A stretch of DNA of 64,000 nucleotides, taken from contig NZ_JAILYH010000015.1 of NCBI RefSeq assembly GCF_019793435.1, forward strand, positions 62,001 to 126,000. Direction: 5' to 3'. Source of the stretch: Rhizobium redzepovicii (GTDB lineage Bacteria; Pseudomonadota; Alphaproteobacteria; Rhizobiales; Rhizobiaceae). The notes beneath the pieces were generated by a model. That model did no database searches and was not told where the DNA came from. It saw only the letters and a program-made list of their open reading frames with translations. Positions within the stretch are counted from its first letter, which is position 1, and every line of letters begins with the position of its first letter. The translations under genes and the position numbers were made by a program. Positions 41,589 through 51,173 of this stretch are shown here, one piece after another.

Positions 41589-42386
41589 ATGTCCTCCATA
41601 GCCGAAGGCAATGCCGTGCAGTATGGCGACAGCCGCAAGCTCGCCGCCCGCGCCAGACTCCATACCGAATATACCATCGCCAAAACCGGCTGGTTTCCGT
41701 GGGTTGCCGGGCAGTTGCCCCTGAAACCTGGAGATCGCGTACTCGACGTCGGCTGCGGGCCGGCATGGTTCTGGGCGGCAACGGCAAGTCTGCTGCCGGA
41801 GGATCTACTTGTGACGCTGACCGACCTTTCGTCAGGCATGGTCGATGAGGCAGTGGCGCGCTGCAGCGCGCTGCCCTTCAGCTCCGTTCGAGGCTGCCGG
41901 GCCGATGCCGCCGCACTTCCCTTCGAAGACGGCGCCTTCGATCTGGTGATCGCCATGCATATGCTCTATCACCTGCCCGACCCGGCCGCCGGCATCGCGG
42001 AGATGGCAAGGGTCTTGAAACCGGGCGGCTTTCTCGCGGTCACCACCAACGGCATCGGCAATATGCGCGAGATCTATCGCCTGACGACCGTCTTCGGCAG
42101 CGCGCCGACCGATCCGGCCGCCGTAGCCTTTGGATATGACGCAGCCGAGCAAATGATGCGGACGCAATTCGGAAACGTCGCCATGTTGCAGTATCCGGCA
42201 AGCATGCGGATTACCGAGCCCGAAGATGTCTTCCTGGCCCTCACCTCCTATCCGCCCGGCGAAGGCGCCGGCGAGCCTCAACTCACCCGCTTCCGCCAAG
42301 CGATCGCCGATGCCTTCAGGCAAGGCAGCGGCGCACTCGATGTCAGCAGGGAGACCGGCCTGTTCCTCAGCAGGAAGCCAGTCTGA
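41589..42386 (+). CDS. Class I SAM-dependent methyltransferase
   Basis: A 265-residue enzyme of the UbiE/type-11 group. RVLDVGCGPAWFWAATA is motif I, then VTLTDLSSGMVDEAV, ADAAALPFEDGAFDLVIAMHMLYHL and VLKPGGFLAVTTNG. The substrate is unknown. GGAG lies before the ATG. It is divergent from ohr, so the operator pair at 41375-41447 could also affect it. Confidence 0.85.
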   Translation: MSSIAEGNAVQYGDSRKLAARARLHTEYTIAKTGWFPWVAGQLPLKPGDRVLDVGCGPAWFWAATASLLPEDLLVTLTDLSSGMVDEAVARCSALPFSSVRGCRADAAALPFEDGAFDLVIAMHMLYHLPDPAAGIAEMARVLKPGGFLAVTTNGIGNMREIYRLTTVFGSAPTDPAAVAFGYDAAEQMMRTQFGNVAMLQYPASMRITEPEDVFLALTSYPPGEGAGEPQLTRFRQAIADAFRQGSGALDVSRETGLFLSRKPV

Positions 42387-42435
42387 TCGGATCACCACCT
42401 TTCAAGATGGCGACAGGCCGGTACAGGAGCGGCCC

Positions 42436-42783
42436 TCAGGCCTTCTCTTTATTCCTGACCTTTTCCTCTGGCTCCGCCGGTGCATCGGGCGTCGGGGCGA
42501 GCAGCTTGCGCAGTGATGCGATCTTGTCCTTCACCAGCGGCCGGAAGCGCGTCGCGCGATAAGGCATGTCGGCCGCGCCGTAACCTTCCGGCCCGTCGTC
42601 ATTGCCGCGATGGATTTCCGCGAGCTTCACCCCGATGAATGTGCCGTCGACATAATGGGTATATTCCCCCACCCAGCGGATCGTATAGATCTCGCCTTTG
42701 CGGATGAGCTGGTCGATGCTGACGTGTTTGAAGGTATCATTGATGCACACGACCTTCTGGCCGACATGGAAATCGTAGCTCAT
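42436..42783 (-). CDS. Conserved hypothetical protein
   Basis: A 115-residue soluble protein I cannot name. The N-terminal 60 residues look like a small beta barrel (FHVGQKVVCINDTF, then IRKGEIYTIRWVGEY), similar in style to Tudor or SH3-like modules seen in phage-type proteins. A flexible Pro/Glu-rich C terminus (APTPDAPAEPEEKVRNKEKA) follows. There are no membrane segments. The neighbours give no functional hint. Confidence 0.65.
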   Translation of the reverse strand: MSYDFHVGQKVVCINDTFKHVSIDQLIRKGEIYTIRWVGEYTHYVDGTFIGVKLAEIHRGNDDGPEGYGAADMPYRATRFRPLVKDKIASLRKLLAPTPDAPAEPEEKVRNKEKA

Positions 42784-42919
42784 GGATCTAACTCTCAAAC
42801 GGCAATCCGCCCGGCAATCTATAGCGCGCCGGGCGGCCAGGATGAACCATTTTCTGCCAGCAGGCCTATTTGCCGCGACCACAGCCGCACCCGCGCCGCA
42901 CGGTTCAAGGGGACAGATA

Positions 42920-44236
42920 TTAGTCGCAATAGACCTTGCCGCTCTTGCGGGAACGAAGGTCGAAGTGGAAGTGGTTCCAGTGCTCCGGGTTGCTGCCGGG
43001 CCCGAGCACGGTGTTGAAATAGCGGCAGCTGTCAGTGCGCACCGCCTTCAAGAGCCGACCCTCGCGCAGCGAGAACAGGCCCTTTTTGCGCACATCGATC
43101 TCATGGCCGTTCTTCAGCACGAACTTGCCGACGTCGATGGCATTGCCGTGGGCGTGTTCAGACATCGGATTGTATCGCTGCCGGCTGTTGTTCATGCGGC
43201 GGCAGGAATAGCCGCCAAGAGGCTGGATCGTCCTGATGCCGCTCCAGTAGCGGTAGCGGGCTGACGGCGCCAACTCGTTCTTCACCCATTTGGCGAAGGC
43301 GAGCGTCACCTGACAGTTCAGCGTTACCGCCGGCTTGACACCGATACTGCCGGAAAGCCCCTTCAGCGATACCGGATAGGGCACCTGGCAGGCCGGCCCG
43401 TTCGAGATCGGCGGCTTCTCGTCGAAGAGCACGCCCATGCGCTTCAGCTCGCGCCGGCAGGCAAGCTCGGAGGTCGGCATGACGCTGGGATCGACGGGTG
43501 CGGCCGGTTCGCTCATCATCGGATTGTTCGGCCGCAACATCGCGACCTCTTCGCTTTCATCCTCTTCCGGAACGCGTGCCGGCGCCACCACAGGGCTGCC
43601 GTCGTTCCAGGCGGGCGCCCGGCTCATCTGTGCCTGTGCCGCCGGCTGCGGCATCGGCTGCGGTGCGGGCTGGCGTAGCGGCTGGTTCACCTGCTTAGGA
43701 CTATCGGTGCCGATGCCGTCAACGACGGGCTCGGTCGCATTGCCCTCGGCGATCTGCTGCTGTTGTTCCTGCGCCAACCCGACGACCGGCTCTGCTCCAA
43801 GTTCGTCATCCATATTGACGCCACCGGAAGGGATCGCAAGGTTCTGCGTGCCGCCCCAGTTGCCGCTCGGCTGGCCCGCCGCCAGCGCCTCATCGCTGTC
43901 GATCATCGGCAGCCGCCCCCCGCGCGCCGCCGGTTGGGAGGGCGCGGCATGACCGGTGCCGGCAAGGTTCGGCGTATTGAGGTAATCGACCGAGCCCTGG
44001 CTATTGCCGACCGGCGCATTGGAAACGGGATAGGAAGCCTGACTTTCCACCGGCGCCATGCGCACCGAGGGCGCCATGCGTGCCGCCGGCGCCCGTGCGG
44101 GCGAGATCGAGCTGACTCTGGTGCCGCTGTCGACATTGGCCGGCGGCACCAGCCCGTCGCTGATCGAACAGGTCGTCAGCGTCGCCGAGAGCAGCAGGGG
44201 CAAAAGGGATCGCCGAGGAAAGGAAACAAACGCCAT
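42920..44236 (-). CDS. Extensin-like secreted protein
   Basis: A 438-residue exported protein. The N terminus is a signal peptide (SLLPLLLSATLTTC, perhaps a lipobox with Cys23). A long low-complexity stretch rich in Pro, Ala and Gln follows (about residues 30-260). The C-terminal extensin-like domain, about 180 residues, has CRRELKRMGV, LNCQVTLAFAKWV, YSCRRMNNS, SEHAHGNAIDVGKF and HWNHFHFDL. The last two motifs carry histidines and aspartate like those of D-Ala-D-Ala metallopeptidases, so cell-wall hydrolysis is plausible but not shown. Confidence 0.88.
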   Translation of the reverse strand: MAFVSFPRRSLLPLLLSATLTTCSISDGLVPPANVDSGTRVSSISPARAPAARMAPSVRMAPVESQASYPVSNAPVGNSQGSVDYLNTPNLAGTGHAAPSQPAARGGRLPMIDSDEALAAGQPSGNWGGTQNLAIPSGGVNMDDELGAEPVVGLAQEQQQQIAEGNATEPVVDGIGTDSPKQVNQPLRQPAPQPMPQPAAQAQMSRAPAWNDGSPVVAPARVPEEDESEEVAMLRPNNPMMSEPAAPVDPSVMPTSELACRRELKRMGVLFDEKPPISNGPACQVPYPVSLKGLSGSIGVKPAVTLNCQVTLAFAKWVKNELAPSARYRYWSGIRTIQPLGGYSCRRMNNSRQRYNPMSEHAHGNAIDVGKFVLKNGHEIDVRKKGLFSLREGRLLKAVRTDSCRYFNTVLGPGSNPEHWNHFHFDLRSRKSGKVYCD

Positions 44237-44348
44237 ACTCTTATCGCTTCCGCAGGCCGACTGGGCAGTGACAGAAAAAACTCACTCCAATTTTAATTAA
44301 AAACGGTGAATGAAAACTTACCGGCACAATCTGAACGCGACGGAGATG

Positions 44349-44372
44349 AAAAAGGCCGCTTTCGCGGCCTTT
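44349..44372 (-). terminator. Intrinsic terminator of the chemoreceptor gene
   Basis: AAAGGCCGC (44351-44359), loop TTTC, GCGGCCTTT (44364-44372). Read on the minus strand the stem is followed by a run of five T residues, 16 bases after the stop codon. Confidence 0.8.
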
Positions 44373-44387
44373 GATCTGTCGTTTAAC

Positions 44388-46208
44388 TCACGCTGCCCGT
44401 GTGTACCGGGCTCCAGGCGATTGCCCTGCTCCGCGCAGCCGGAAATTCGAAAGAAGCGTCTCCAGCTGGGTACTTTCGTCGGCCAGCGTGCGGCTTGCCG
44501 CCGTCGTCTCCTCGACCATTGCGGCATTCTGCTGCGTCATCTGATCCATATGGTTGACGGAGCCGTTGATCTCGTTCAGCCCGGTCGACTGCTCGCGTGC
44601 CGCCGTAGCGATCGACGCGACGTGGTCGTTGACCTTGTTGACCAGCGACTCGATCTCCAGCAGCGCCTCGCCTGTCGAGCGCACCAGTGCCACCCCGCCC
44701 TCGACCTCCGTCGCCGACCGGCTGATCAGTTCCTTGATCTCCTTAGCCGCATTGGCCGAACGCTGGGCGAGTTCGCGCACTTCCTGCGCGACGACGGCAA
44801 AGCCGCGGCCCGCCTCGCCTGCCCGCGCCGCCTCGACGCCGGCATTGAGCGCCAGCAGGTTCGTTTGAAAGGCGATCTCGTCGATAACCGAGATGATCTG
44901 GTTGATCCGGCTCGAAGATTCCTCGATCCGGCCCATCGCCGTTACCGCATTGCGGACGATCTCGCCGGAGCGTCCGGCGCTCGCCTTGGTCTCGGCCACC
45001 ATCTCGCGCGCCTCGTTCGCCCGCTCGGATGCCGTCTTGACCGTGGCGGTGATCTCGTCGAGCGCTGCCGCCGTCTCTTCAAGGGCCGCCGCCTGCTGTT
45101 CCGTCCGCTTCGACAGGTTGCCGGTTGCTTCGCTGATATCGGAAGCGCTGTCGTTGACGACGCGGCTCGATTCGGCGATCGCGTGGATGACGCCGTTCAG
45201 CGCATCGACGGCGGCGTTGAAGTCACCCCTCAGCTTGGCGTAATCCTCGCCGATATCGCCGATCGCAACCGTCAGGTCGCCGCCCGCAAGCTTTTCCAGG
45301 CCGACGCCGAGCGCCTGCATCGCGAGTGTCTGCCGCTCGGAAGCCGAACGCAGGCTCGCCTCGTTGCCGCGGCGCTCGTCCTCGATCTGCCGCTGCCTTT
45401 CGTCTTCCCGGCCGCGCAGCGCGCTGCGCTCGTCGACGGAATCGCGCAGCACCAGCAGCGCCTTGGCCATCTGGCCGATTTCGTCGCGACGATCGCTGCC
45501 GGCGATCTCCACCGATGCTTCCTCGGCGGCGATCGCATTCATTGCCGTCTTCAGCCGGGCGATCGGCACGGTGACGCTGCGCACGATGGCATAGGCGATG
45601 GCAATCGTGGCGGCCGCACCGAGCAGGCAGAGCACCGCCGCCCAGATCGCATTCTGGCGATAGAGGGCGGCAAGGTCGTCGGCATAGACGCCGGTACCGA
45701 CGATCCAGCCCCAGGGCTCGAAGCCGGCGACATAGGAATATTTCAACACCGGCTCGTCGGCGCCCGGCTTCGGCCAGTAATAGTCGACGAAGCCCTTGCC
45801 GTCCTTCTTCACCTTGTTGACGAATTCGACGAACAGGAACTTGCCGTTCGGATCCTTCATCTGCGAAATGTCGGTGCCATTCAGTGCCGGCTTGATCGGA
45901 TGCATCACCATGGTGGGATGCATGTCGTTGATCCAGAAATAGCCGTCGGCGCCGTAGCGCATCGCGCCGATCACGTCTTTGGCGGCTGCCTGAGCCTGCT
46001 CGCGGGTCATCGTGCCCGCCTGCTCCATCTTGTAATATTTGTCGAAGATGCCGATCGCCGTCGCCTCCATCTTCTCCAACCCCGCCTTCCGCTCCGCTTG
46101 AAGCTCGGAATAGGAATAGTTCAGAAAGAACACCATCGTTGCTGCGAGCACGGCAAGCGTGAAGCCGACGAGGCAGTAAAGGCGTGTGGAAATCTTGATG
46201 TTGCGCAT
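44388..46208 (-). CDS. Methyl-accepting chemotaxis protein with Cache sensor
   Basis: A 606-residue chemoreceptor. Membrane segment 1 (about 11-30) and segment 2 (about 188-210) enclose a periplasmic single-Cache domain (GADGYFWINDMHPTMVMHPIKP, then GFVDYYWPKPG). HAMP regions follow, then the signalling hairpin with IDEIAFQTNLLALNAGVEAARAGE-type sequence (tip around FQTNLLALNAGVEA). The ligand class is often organic acids for this sensor. No CheR-binding C-terminal pentapeptide is evident. It is monocistronic with a terminator. Confidence 0.93.
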   Translation of the reverse strand: MRNIKISTRLYCLVGFTLAVLAATMVFFLNYSYSELQAERKAGLEKMEATAIGIFDKYYKMEQAGTMTREQAQAAAKDVIGAMRYGADGYFWINDMHPTMVMHPIKPALNGTDISQMKDPNGKFLFVEFVNKVKKDGKGFVDYYWPKPGADEPVLKYSYVAGFEPWGWIVGTGVYADDLAALYRQNAIWAAVLCLLGAAATIAIAYAIVRSVTVPIARLKTAMNAIAAEEASVEIAGSDRRDEIGQMAKALLVLRDSVDERSALRGREDERQRQIEDERRGNEASLRSASERQTLAMQALGVGLEKLAGGDLTVAIGDIGEDYAKLRGDFNAAVDALNGVIHAIAESSRVVNDSASDISEATGNLSKRTEQQAAALEETAAALDEITATVKTASERANEAREMVAETKASAGRSGEIVRNAVTAMGRIEESSSRINQIISVIDEIAFQTNLLALNAGVEAARAGEAGRGFAVVAQEVRELAQRSANAAKEIKELISRSATEVEGGVALVRSTGEALLEIESLVNKVNDHVASIATAAREQSTGLNEINGSVNHMDQMTQQNAAMVEETTAASRTLADESTQLETLLSNFRLRGAGQSPGARYTRAA

Positions 46209-46499
46209 GAGGTTCCCGGCGAGTCTTCTATGTGAAATCGTTCACATACTGGCCCATCAGAATTACTGGAGCGTAAAGTTTGATTAGAAGACAATTAAAT
46301 AACGTAAGGGAGGTATTGGCTTTAATATTCAACCAATTGAAATTGAATGGAATTTGGATCGGTGCCCGGTTCGGCATCTTTCGGCCGCCGTCTACCCCAA
46401 GGATCTGGTCCGGCAGTCTTTTACAGCCTCCAGCCTTTGCACTAGGGTACTCATCAGTGAATCGCCGGTCCATGACCCGCACCAGATGGAGAACCCTTG

Positions 46500-46886
46500 A
46501 TGACCGATGCCGCCAAGCCGAGAGGCGAACTGACGCTGCGCACGCTCGCCATGCCGGGTGATGCCAACCCGGCCGGCGATATCTTCGGCGGCTGGGTCAT
46601 GGCGCAGATGGACCTTGCATCGGGTATCCGCGCCGCCGAGCGCGCCAGGGGCCGCGTCGTCACTGCCGCCGTCAAGGAGATGGCCTTCGAACTGCCGGTC
46701 AAAATCGGCGACACGCTGTCGGTCTATACCGACATCGAGCGCGTCGGCCGCACCTCGATCACGCTGATCGTCGAAGCTTGGGCGCATCGTGCCCGTTACG
46801 CCAAGATGGAGAAGGTTACCGCCGCCACATTCATCATGGTGGCGCTCGACGAAGAGGGCAAACCGAAGGCCGTCCCCGAGGAGTAA
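46500..46886 (+). CDS. YciA-type acyl-CoA thioesterase
   Basis: A 128-residue hotdog-fold enzyme that hydrolyses acyl-CoA. NPAGDIFGGWVMAQMDLA includes the catalytic Asp of the family; VVTAAVKEMAFELPVKIGD and HRARYAKMEKVT follow the YciA pattern. GGAG lies eight bases before the ATG at 46500; a TTG at 46497 adds one codon only. The 290 bases upstream (46209-46499) are AT-rich near 46260-46350 and hold no gene I can support. Confidence 0.88.
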   Translation: MTDAAKPRGELTLRTLAMPGDANPAGDIFGGWVMAQMDLASGIRAAERARGRVVTAAVKEMAFELPVKIGDTLSVYTDIERVGRTSITLIVEAWAHRARYAKMEKVTAATFIMVALDEEGKPKAVPEE

Positions 46887-46911
46887 CACTCTCGAAACCG
46901 AGGGATAAGGC

Positions 46912-47499
46912 ATGGAAACGGTCAGCGCGCCGGAAGTCTTCCTTCACATCAAGGTGGTGATGGGCATGGTCATCAGCCTTTCGCTTGCCAGGCTGCTGAC
47001 CGGCGTTGCCGGCATCGTCCAGCATCCCGGCAAGGCGAAAGTCTATGCCGTCCATCTCGGCTGGGCGCTCTCCCTGTTCCTCTTCATCATTCACATCTGG
47101 TGGTGGGAATATCGCCTGCAGGCCGTGCCTGCGATCGGCTTCGGCATCTATCTCTTCCTCGTCTGCTTCTGCAGCCTGTTCTTCCTGCTCTGCGCCCTGC
47201 TCTTCCCGGCGAGCCTCGATGAATATGGCGGCTACGAGGAGTATTTCATTTCCCGGCGCAAATGGTTCTTCGGCATCCTCGGCCTGATCTATGCCGTCGA
47301 TATCCTCGACACGGCGATCAAGGGGCCGGAACGCATCCTCTCGCTCGGCTGGGAATATCCCGCCCGCAACATCGTCTACATCCTGCTGTGCGTCCTCGCC
47401 GCCTGGACCCCCAACCGCCGCTTCCACACCGGCTTCATCATCGCCAACCTGGTCTATCAGGTCAGTTTCATCTTCCGGCTCTATGATGTGCTGGGGTGA
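46912..47499 (+). CDS. Integral membrane protein of unknown function
   Basis: A 195-residue protein with about five or six hydrophobic segments (VVMGMVISLSLARLLTGVAG, SLFLFIIHIWWWEY, IYLFLVCFCSLFFLLCALLF, NIVYILLCVLAAWTP). I do not recognise the family. The loop DEYGGYEEYFISRRKWF is acidic and aromatic. It follows the thioesterase by 25 bases and may be co-transcribed. RIME-type repeats follow its end. Confidence 0.75.
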   Translation: METVSAPEVFLHIKVVMGMVISLSLARLLTGVAGIVQHPGKAKVYAVHLGWALSLFLFIIHIWWWEYRLQAVPAIGFGIYLFLVCFCSLFFLLCALLFPASLDEYGGYEEYFISRRKWFFGILGLIYAVDILDTAIKGPERILSLGWEYPARNIVYILLCVLAAWTPNRRFHTGFIIANLVYQVSFIFRLYDVLG

Positions 47500-47564
47500 G
47501 GAGCGATCGGGAGCGGCCCGAGCAATCGATCCAGTGAATCGATTGCAGCGACGAACGCCCTGAG

Positions 47565-47755
47565 CCCAAGCGAAGGGCCGGGCAGCGGCTTGCTCCCTCT
47601 TCTCCCCAGCGGGGAGAAGATGCCCGTCAGGCCAGATGAGGGGGTGAGCGGCAAGGCCGCGAATGCGCGGAGCGCAAGCGAAGGGCAATGAATGGCGTAC
47701 CGCGCGGCCCCCTCATCCGACCCTTCGGGCCACCTTCTCCCCGCTGGGGAGAACA
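47565..47755. repeat. Rhizobial RIME-type intergenic mosaic element
   Basis: Two palindromes, TTCTCCCC-agc-GGGGAGAA (47600-47618) and TTCTCCCC-gct-GGGGAGAA (47733-47751), bracket sequence with the familiar rhizobial text TCATCCGACCCTTCGGGCCACC. I recognise this as a RIME-like repeat. A separate nine-pair palindrome GCAATCGAT/ATCGATTGC lies at 47522-47546. Confidence 0.8.
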
Positions 47756-47768
47756 GAGAGCAGCCCAT

Positions 47769-48953
47769 TCACCCTCTCAAAAACTGCGATCCCTTATCAA
47801 ACCCCAAACCCGGAAAGATCTTCCCCGTCAGATCGTCCACCCCGACATCGAACAGCCGATAGAGCATCGCCGCCGCCACCTCGCGCACGTCGGCGGTCGG
47901 CATCAGGTCGCGGTCGTCGAGCAGCTGGCCGTCGCCGATGCCGGGCCACTTGCCGAGAATACGGCCGCCGTTGATCGCGCCGCCCGCCAGCAGCGCACAG
48001 CCACCGGTACCGTGGTCGGTGCCGGCGGAGCCGTTCTGGCGGGCGGTGCGTCCAAATTCTGTCATGGCGAGCACCACGGTCTTTGACCAGATCTCAGGCC
48101 CGAGCGTCGTCTTCAACGTGTTGATCGCCTGGACGAGATCCTGTGCCGGCCGCTTGAACTGGCTGGCCTGGCCGATATGCGTATCCCAGCCGGTGATCGA
48201 GAAACTGGCGATGCGGTAATCGCCCTTCAGCATGTTGGCGGCGAGCGCCGCCACATCGGCAACCTTCTCGCCGCGCTGGCCATCCGGCTCGACCATCATC
48301 AAGGCGGCGTCGGCCCGCGTCGCCTCGGCAAGTGCCGCGGCAAACGGCGGATCGCCGGCATAGAGCCGCACCAGGAACTGCATCTCGTCGCGCGCCGGCG
48401 CCAGATTGGAATCCGACGCCCAGACATCGACGTCGTTCGGCCCGGAGAGGATCAGCTCGGTCGAGGTATTGACGTCGATTGCCTTGCGCGCATCCGAGCG
48501 CGGAATGACCGCAAGTGCCCGGTTCAGCCAGCCGGTCTTTTCCTCGGCGACATGTTCACCGCCCGATTCCAGCATATCCTGACCGTCGAAATGGCTGCGC
48601 TGGTCGCGATAGGGCGTCGACACCGCCTGCACGAAGGCGAGTTCCCGGCTCTTCCACAGCGGCATCAGATCGGCGGCGGCGGGATTAAGACCGAAATGTC
48701 CATCGAGGTCGAGAAGCCCTGTATCGGGCGTCAGCGCCAAGGTCGGCCGGAGCGCGGCAAAGCCGGCATCGCCATAGGGCTGCACCAGATCCAGCCCATC
48801 CATCGCGCCGCGCAGCACGATGGTGACGAAGCGGTTGTCACCCGGCATCGCCGCGAAGGTGACCGGGGTGAAGACGGGAGCGGCAGCGAGACAGCAGGCT
48901 GAGGTCAGAAAACCGCGGCGGGAAAGCGAGATCCGGTTCATCGACAGTGTCAT
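47769..48953 (-). CDS. DUF1501 protein with Tat signal
   Basis: A 394-residue exported protein. The start has a twin-arginine signal (SLSRRGFLTSACCLAAAP). DUF1501 signatures are VTIVLRGAMDGLDLVQPYGD, MTEFGRTARQNGSAGTDHGTG and GGRILGKWPG, related in fold to alkaline-phosphatase-type or sulfatase proteins; the activity is unknown. It lies 12 bases downstream of a DUF1800 gene, the usual partner. GGAG precedes the ATG at 48953. Confidence 0.9.
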   Translation of the reverse strand: MTLSMNRISLSRRGFLTSACCLAAAPVFTPVTFAAMPGDNRFVTIVLRGAMDGLDLVQPYGDAGFAALRPTLALTPDTGLLDLDGHFGLNPAAADLMPLWKSRELAFVQAVSTPYRDQRSHFDGQDMLESGGEHVAEEKTGWLNRALAVIPRSDARKAIDVNTSTELILSGPNDVDVWASDSNLAPARDEMQFLVRLYAGDPPFAAALAEATRADAALMMVEPDGQRGEKVADVAALAANMLKGDYRIASFSITGWDTHIGQASQFKRPAQDLVQAINTLKTTLGPEIWSKTVVLAMTEFGRTARQNGSAGTDHGTGGCALLAGGAINGGRILGKWPGIGDGQLLDDRDLMPTADVREVAAAMLYRLFDVGVDDLTGKIFPGLGFDKGSQFLRG

Positions 48954-48965
48954 GGCGAAAGTCTC

Positions 48966-50477
48966 CTATCGGCGGTTGAATTCAGGCGATGCCAGCACCA
49001 GCGTCAGGCCGCTGATCTTGTTCGGCGCCTGCGACACCACGCGGATCGTCTCGTCGCGCGCAGCATCGGCAAGCGTCGACTTCAGGAATTCGCGCGGATC
49101 CTCGTCGCGGCCGAACTGTGCAGAAGCGCGTCTTGCCCAAGCCAGTCGCTCGGCGAGCTGGCTGCCTGTGATCCAGGCGGAAAAACCTTCCTCGAAGCCG
49201 GCTGGGCTCGGCGGCAGCCAGGTCGGCTGTCCCATGCGCTTCAGTGCCCCCTGCCCCAGCGCCCGCGCCGTCCGGAAGGCCTTGAGACGCTTGTCCCTCG
49301 CCTCGCCGGCAGGATCCGTGGTCACAGGCGATCCCACCATGCCGGGCGTATTGGTCGCCATGTCACCCTCCTCAGTGCCCTGCTGGTTTGCCGCCAGGAA
49401 GCTGCCGACGACGCCGTTGACCGGCCCCGCATTCAGCGCCCTGAGACCCGCAACGACGTAGTCGAAGGGCTGTCGCGCCTTGGCGCCCTCGTTCTGCCAG
49501 GCGGCGGGATGGTCGAGCATGGCGGTGTAGACGGCGGTGAGATCGCCATCCGTCTTCTTCCAGATGGTCGCCATGTTGGACACCATGCCCTCGTCGGGCT
49601 GGTCGGAGACGAAATGCACTGCCAGCTTGCGGCTGATATGCGCCGCCGTCTTCGGATGGACGGAAAGATCGTCGAGCATATCGAGATAATCGTCTCGCGA
49701 GCGCTTGCGCCCGCCATAGCTGACGCCGAGCACCTCATGCAGGCCGGGCTCGGAAATATTCGGCCGAAAGGCGATGTCCATCTCCTTGCGGTCGATGGTG
49801 AGCCCCGTTAGCACCATGGCCGCCGCCGTCACATCGGCCTGGCTGTAGCCGCTGCCGGCGCCGAGCGTGTGCAACTCCAGCAGTTCGCGGCCGAGATTTT
49901 CGTTCAGCCCCTTGTTGCGCTTGATACCGCCGGCCGAATCCGGCCCGAGCGAATCCGCCTGGTCGAGATAGATCAGCATGGCCGGATGGGCCGTGGCGCT
50001 GCGCAACAGATCACCGAACTTGCCTGCGATAAACGGCCGGATCGCCTCGGTCTCATAGAGCGGCACGATGAGGCGCATCGGCAGGCTCTTATTGGCGCTG
50101 GTGGAGAAATGATCGTTCCAGAAGGTCGAAAGCCGCTCGTAGAAGCCGTAGGGCGACAGCACCGCCTGCATCAGCCGCAGGTTCGCATCATGCTGGAACT
50201 GCTGCTGCGCCTGGTGCTGCACGCCCTTTCGCATCTCGCGCCGCGCCGGGTCGTCGGTCACCGTCTTGGCGTCCTCGCGGATCTGCCTCAGCTGCTCCTG
50301 CAGGCTGAGGATCGCGCGATGGCGCATGTCGGGACCGCCGAGCGGAAAGTCCGGCGTCGCCGCCACGCCCTTGCCGAGCTGACCGATCAGCTCGTCCTTG
50401 TTCTGCGGCGGCGTCTCGCCCGGCCGGAACCCATAGCCGAACCGGATCGCAGCCATCGTCGGGAAAGAGAGGCTCAT
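48966..50477 (-). CDS. DUF1800 protein
   Basis: A 503-residue protein, first gene of the DUF1800-DUF1501 pair. Typical stretches are AAIRFGYGFRPGE, STFWNDHFSTSANK, NENLGRELLELHTLGAGSGYSQ and FVSDQPDEGMVSNMATIWKKTDGDL. No clear signal peptide is visible, whereas its partner has a Tat signal, so it may travel as a complex or act in the cytosol; this is inference. The biochemical role of the pair is unknown. Confidence 0.9.
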   Translation of the reverse strand: MSLSFPTMAAIRFGYGFRPGETPPQNKDELIGQLGKGVAATPDFPLGGPDMRHRAILSLQEQLRQIREDAKTVTDDPARREMRKGVQHQAQQQFQHDANLRLMQAVLSPYGFYERLSTFWNDHFSTSANKSLPMRLIVPLYETEAIRPFIAGKFGDLLRSATAHPAMLIYLDQADSLGPDSAGGIKRNKGLNENLGRELLELHTLGAGSGYSQADVTAAAMVLTGLTIDRKEMDIAFRPNISEPGLHEVLGVSYGGRKRSRDDYLDMLDDLSVHPKTAAHISRKLAVHFVSDQPDEGMVSNMATIWKKTDGDLTAVYTAMLDHPAAWQNEGAKARQPFDYVVAGLRALNAGPVNGVVGSFLAANQQGTEEGDMATNTPGMVGSPVTTDPAGEARDKRLKAFRTARALGQGALKRMGQPTWLPPSPAGFEEGFSAWITGSQLAERLAWARRASAQFGRDEDPREFLKSTLADAARDETIRVVSQAPNKISGLTLVLASPEFNRR

Positions 50478-50598
50478 GGCCGGTCAACTCCTGATCAATA
50501 AAGAGTGACAGGCTGCCAGCCGATTGCGACGGCAATCTGTAGGAAATGTGGCGATATCCAGACATGGACGATTTGTAATCTGTTGAAAAAACTACAAT

Positions 50599-50946
50599 TT
50601 ACGCCCGAAAGATGAAGGATGCTCCAATTGCGATAAGCGCAAAGCCGATCGCGTGATTCCAGGTCAGGTTCTCGCCGAGCCAAAAGATCGAAAAGCCGGC
50701 AAAGACCAACAGCGTGATCACCTCCTGCATCGTCTTCAACTGCGCCGTCGTATAGACCGCCGAGCCGATACGGTTGGCCGGCACTGCCAGGCAATATTCG
50801 AAGAAGGCGATGCCCCAGCTGACGAGGATGGCAAGGAAGATGGCGCTGCTCTTGTGCTTGAGATGGCCATACCAGGCAAAGGTCATGAAGATGTTGGAGG
50901 CAAACAGCATGATGACAGGCCAAAGGGCGGCGGGAGAAAAGGACAT
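50599..50946 (-). CDS. DMT-family small membrane protein (DUF486)
   Basis: A 115-residue inner-membrane protein with four helices. TFAWYGHLKHKSSAIFLAILV, FEYCLAVPANRIGSAVYTTAQLK and FWLGENLTWNHAIGFALIA match DUF486, a branch of the drug/metabolite transporter superfamily. The substrate is unknown. No partner gene of the same family lies beside it. Confidence 0.88.
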   Translation of the reverse strand: MSFSPAALWPVIMLFASNIFMTFAWYGHLKHKSSAIFLAILVSWGIAFFEYCLAVPANRIGSAVYTTAQLKTMQEVITLLVFAGFSIFWLGENLTWNHAIGFALIAIGASFIFRA

Positions 50947-51173
50947 GGAGTAACTCGGGCTGTGGAGGAAACGGTCGATCCGGTTCGATACCGGCGAGCT
51001 CTACCTAGCACGCCGCCATTCGACGGCAAGCCCCCGAGGCTCGGACCGATCGTCTCATGCGGCAGAGACGAGGCGGATAGCCGGCGGCACGTTTTCCAGC
51101 ACTGGCCATGGCCGGTAGGCCATGAGCAAAGACCGGCGACATCAGCCGCCGGCCTCTGTAACCGCCGGCAGCG

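Noticed and set aside
46280..46561. 93-codon frame upstream of the thioesterase
   Set aside because: Runs into the thioesterase gene in another frame, without ribosome site or family likeness.
47575..47770. Repeated palindromes as a CRISPR array or attachment site
   Set aside because: Only two palindromes with a unique spacer and the familiar RIME text; no regular repeat-spacer units.
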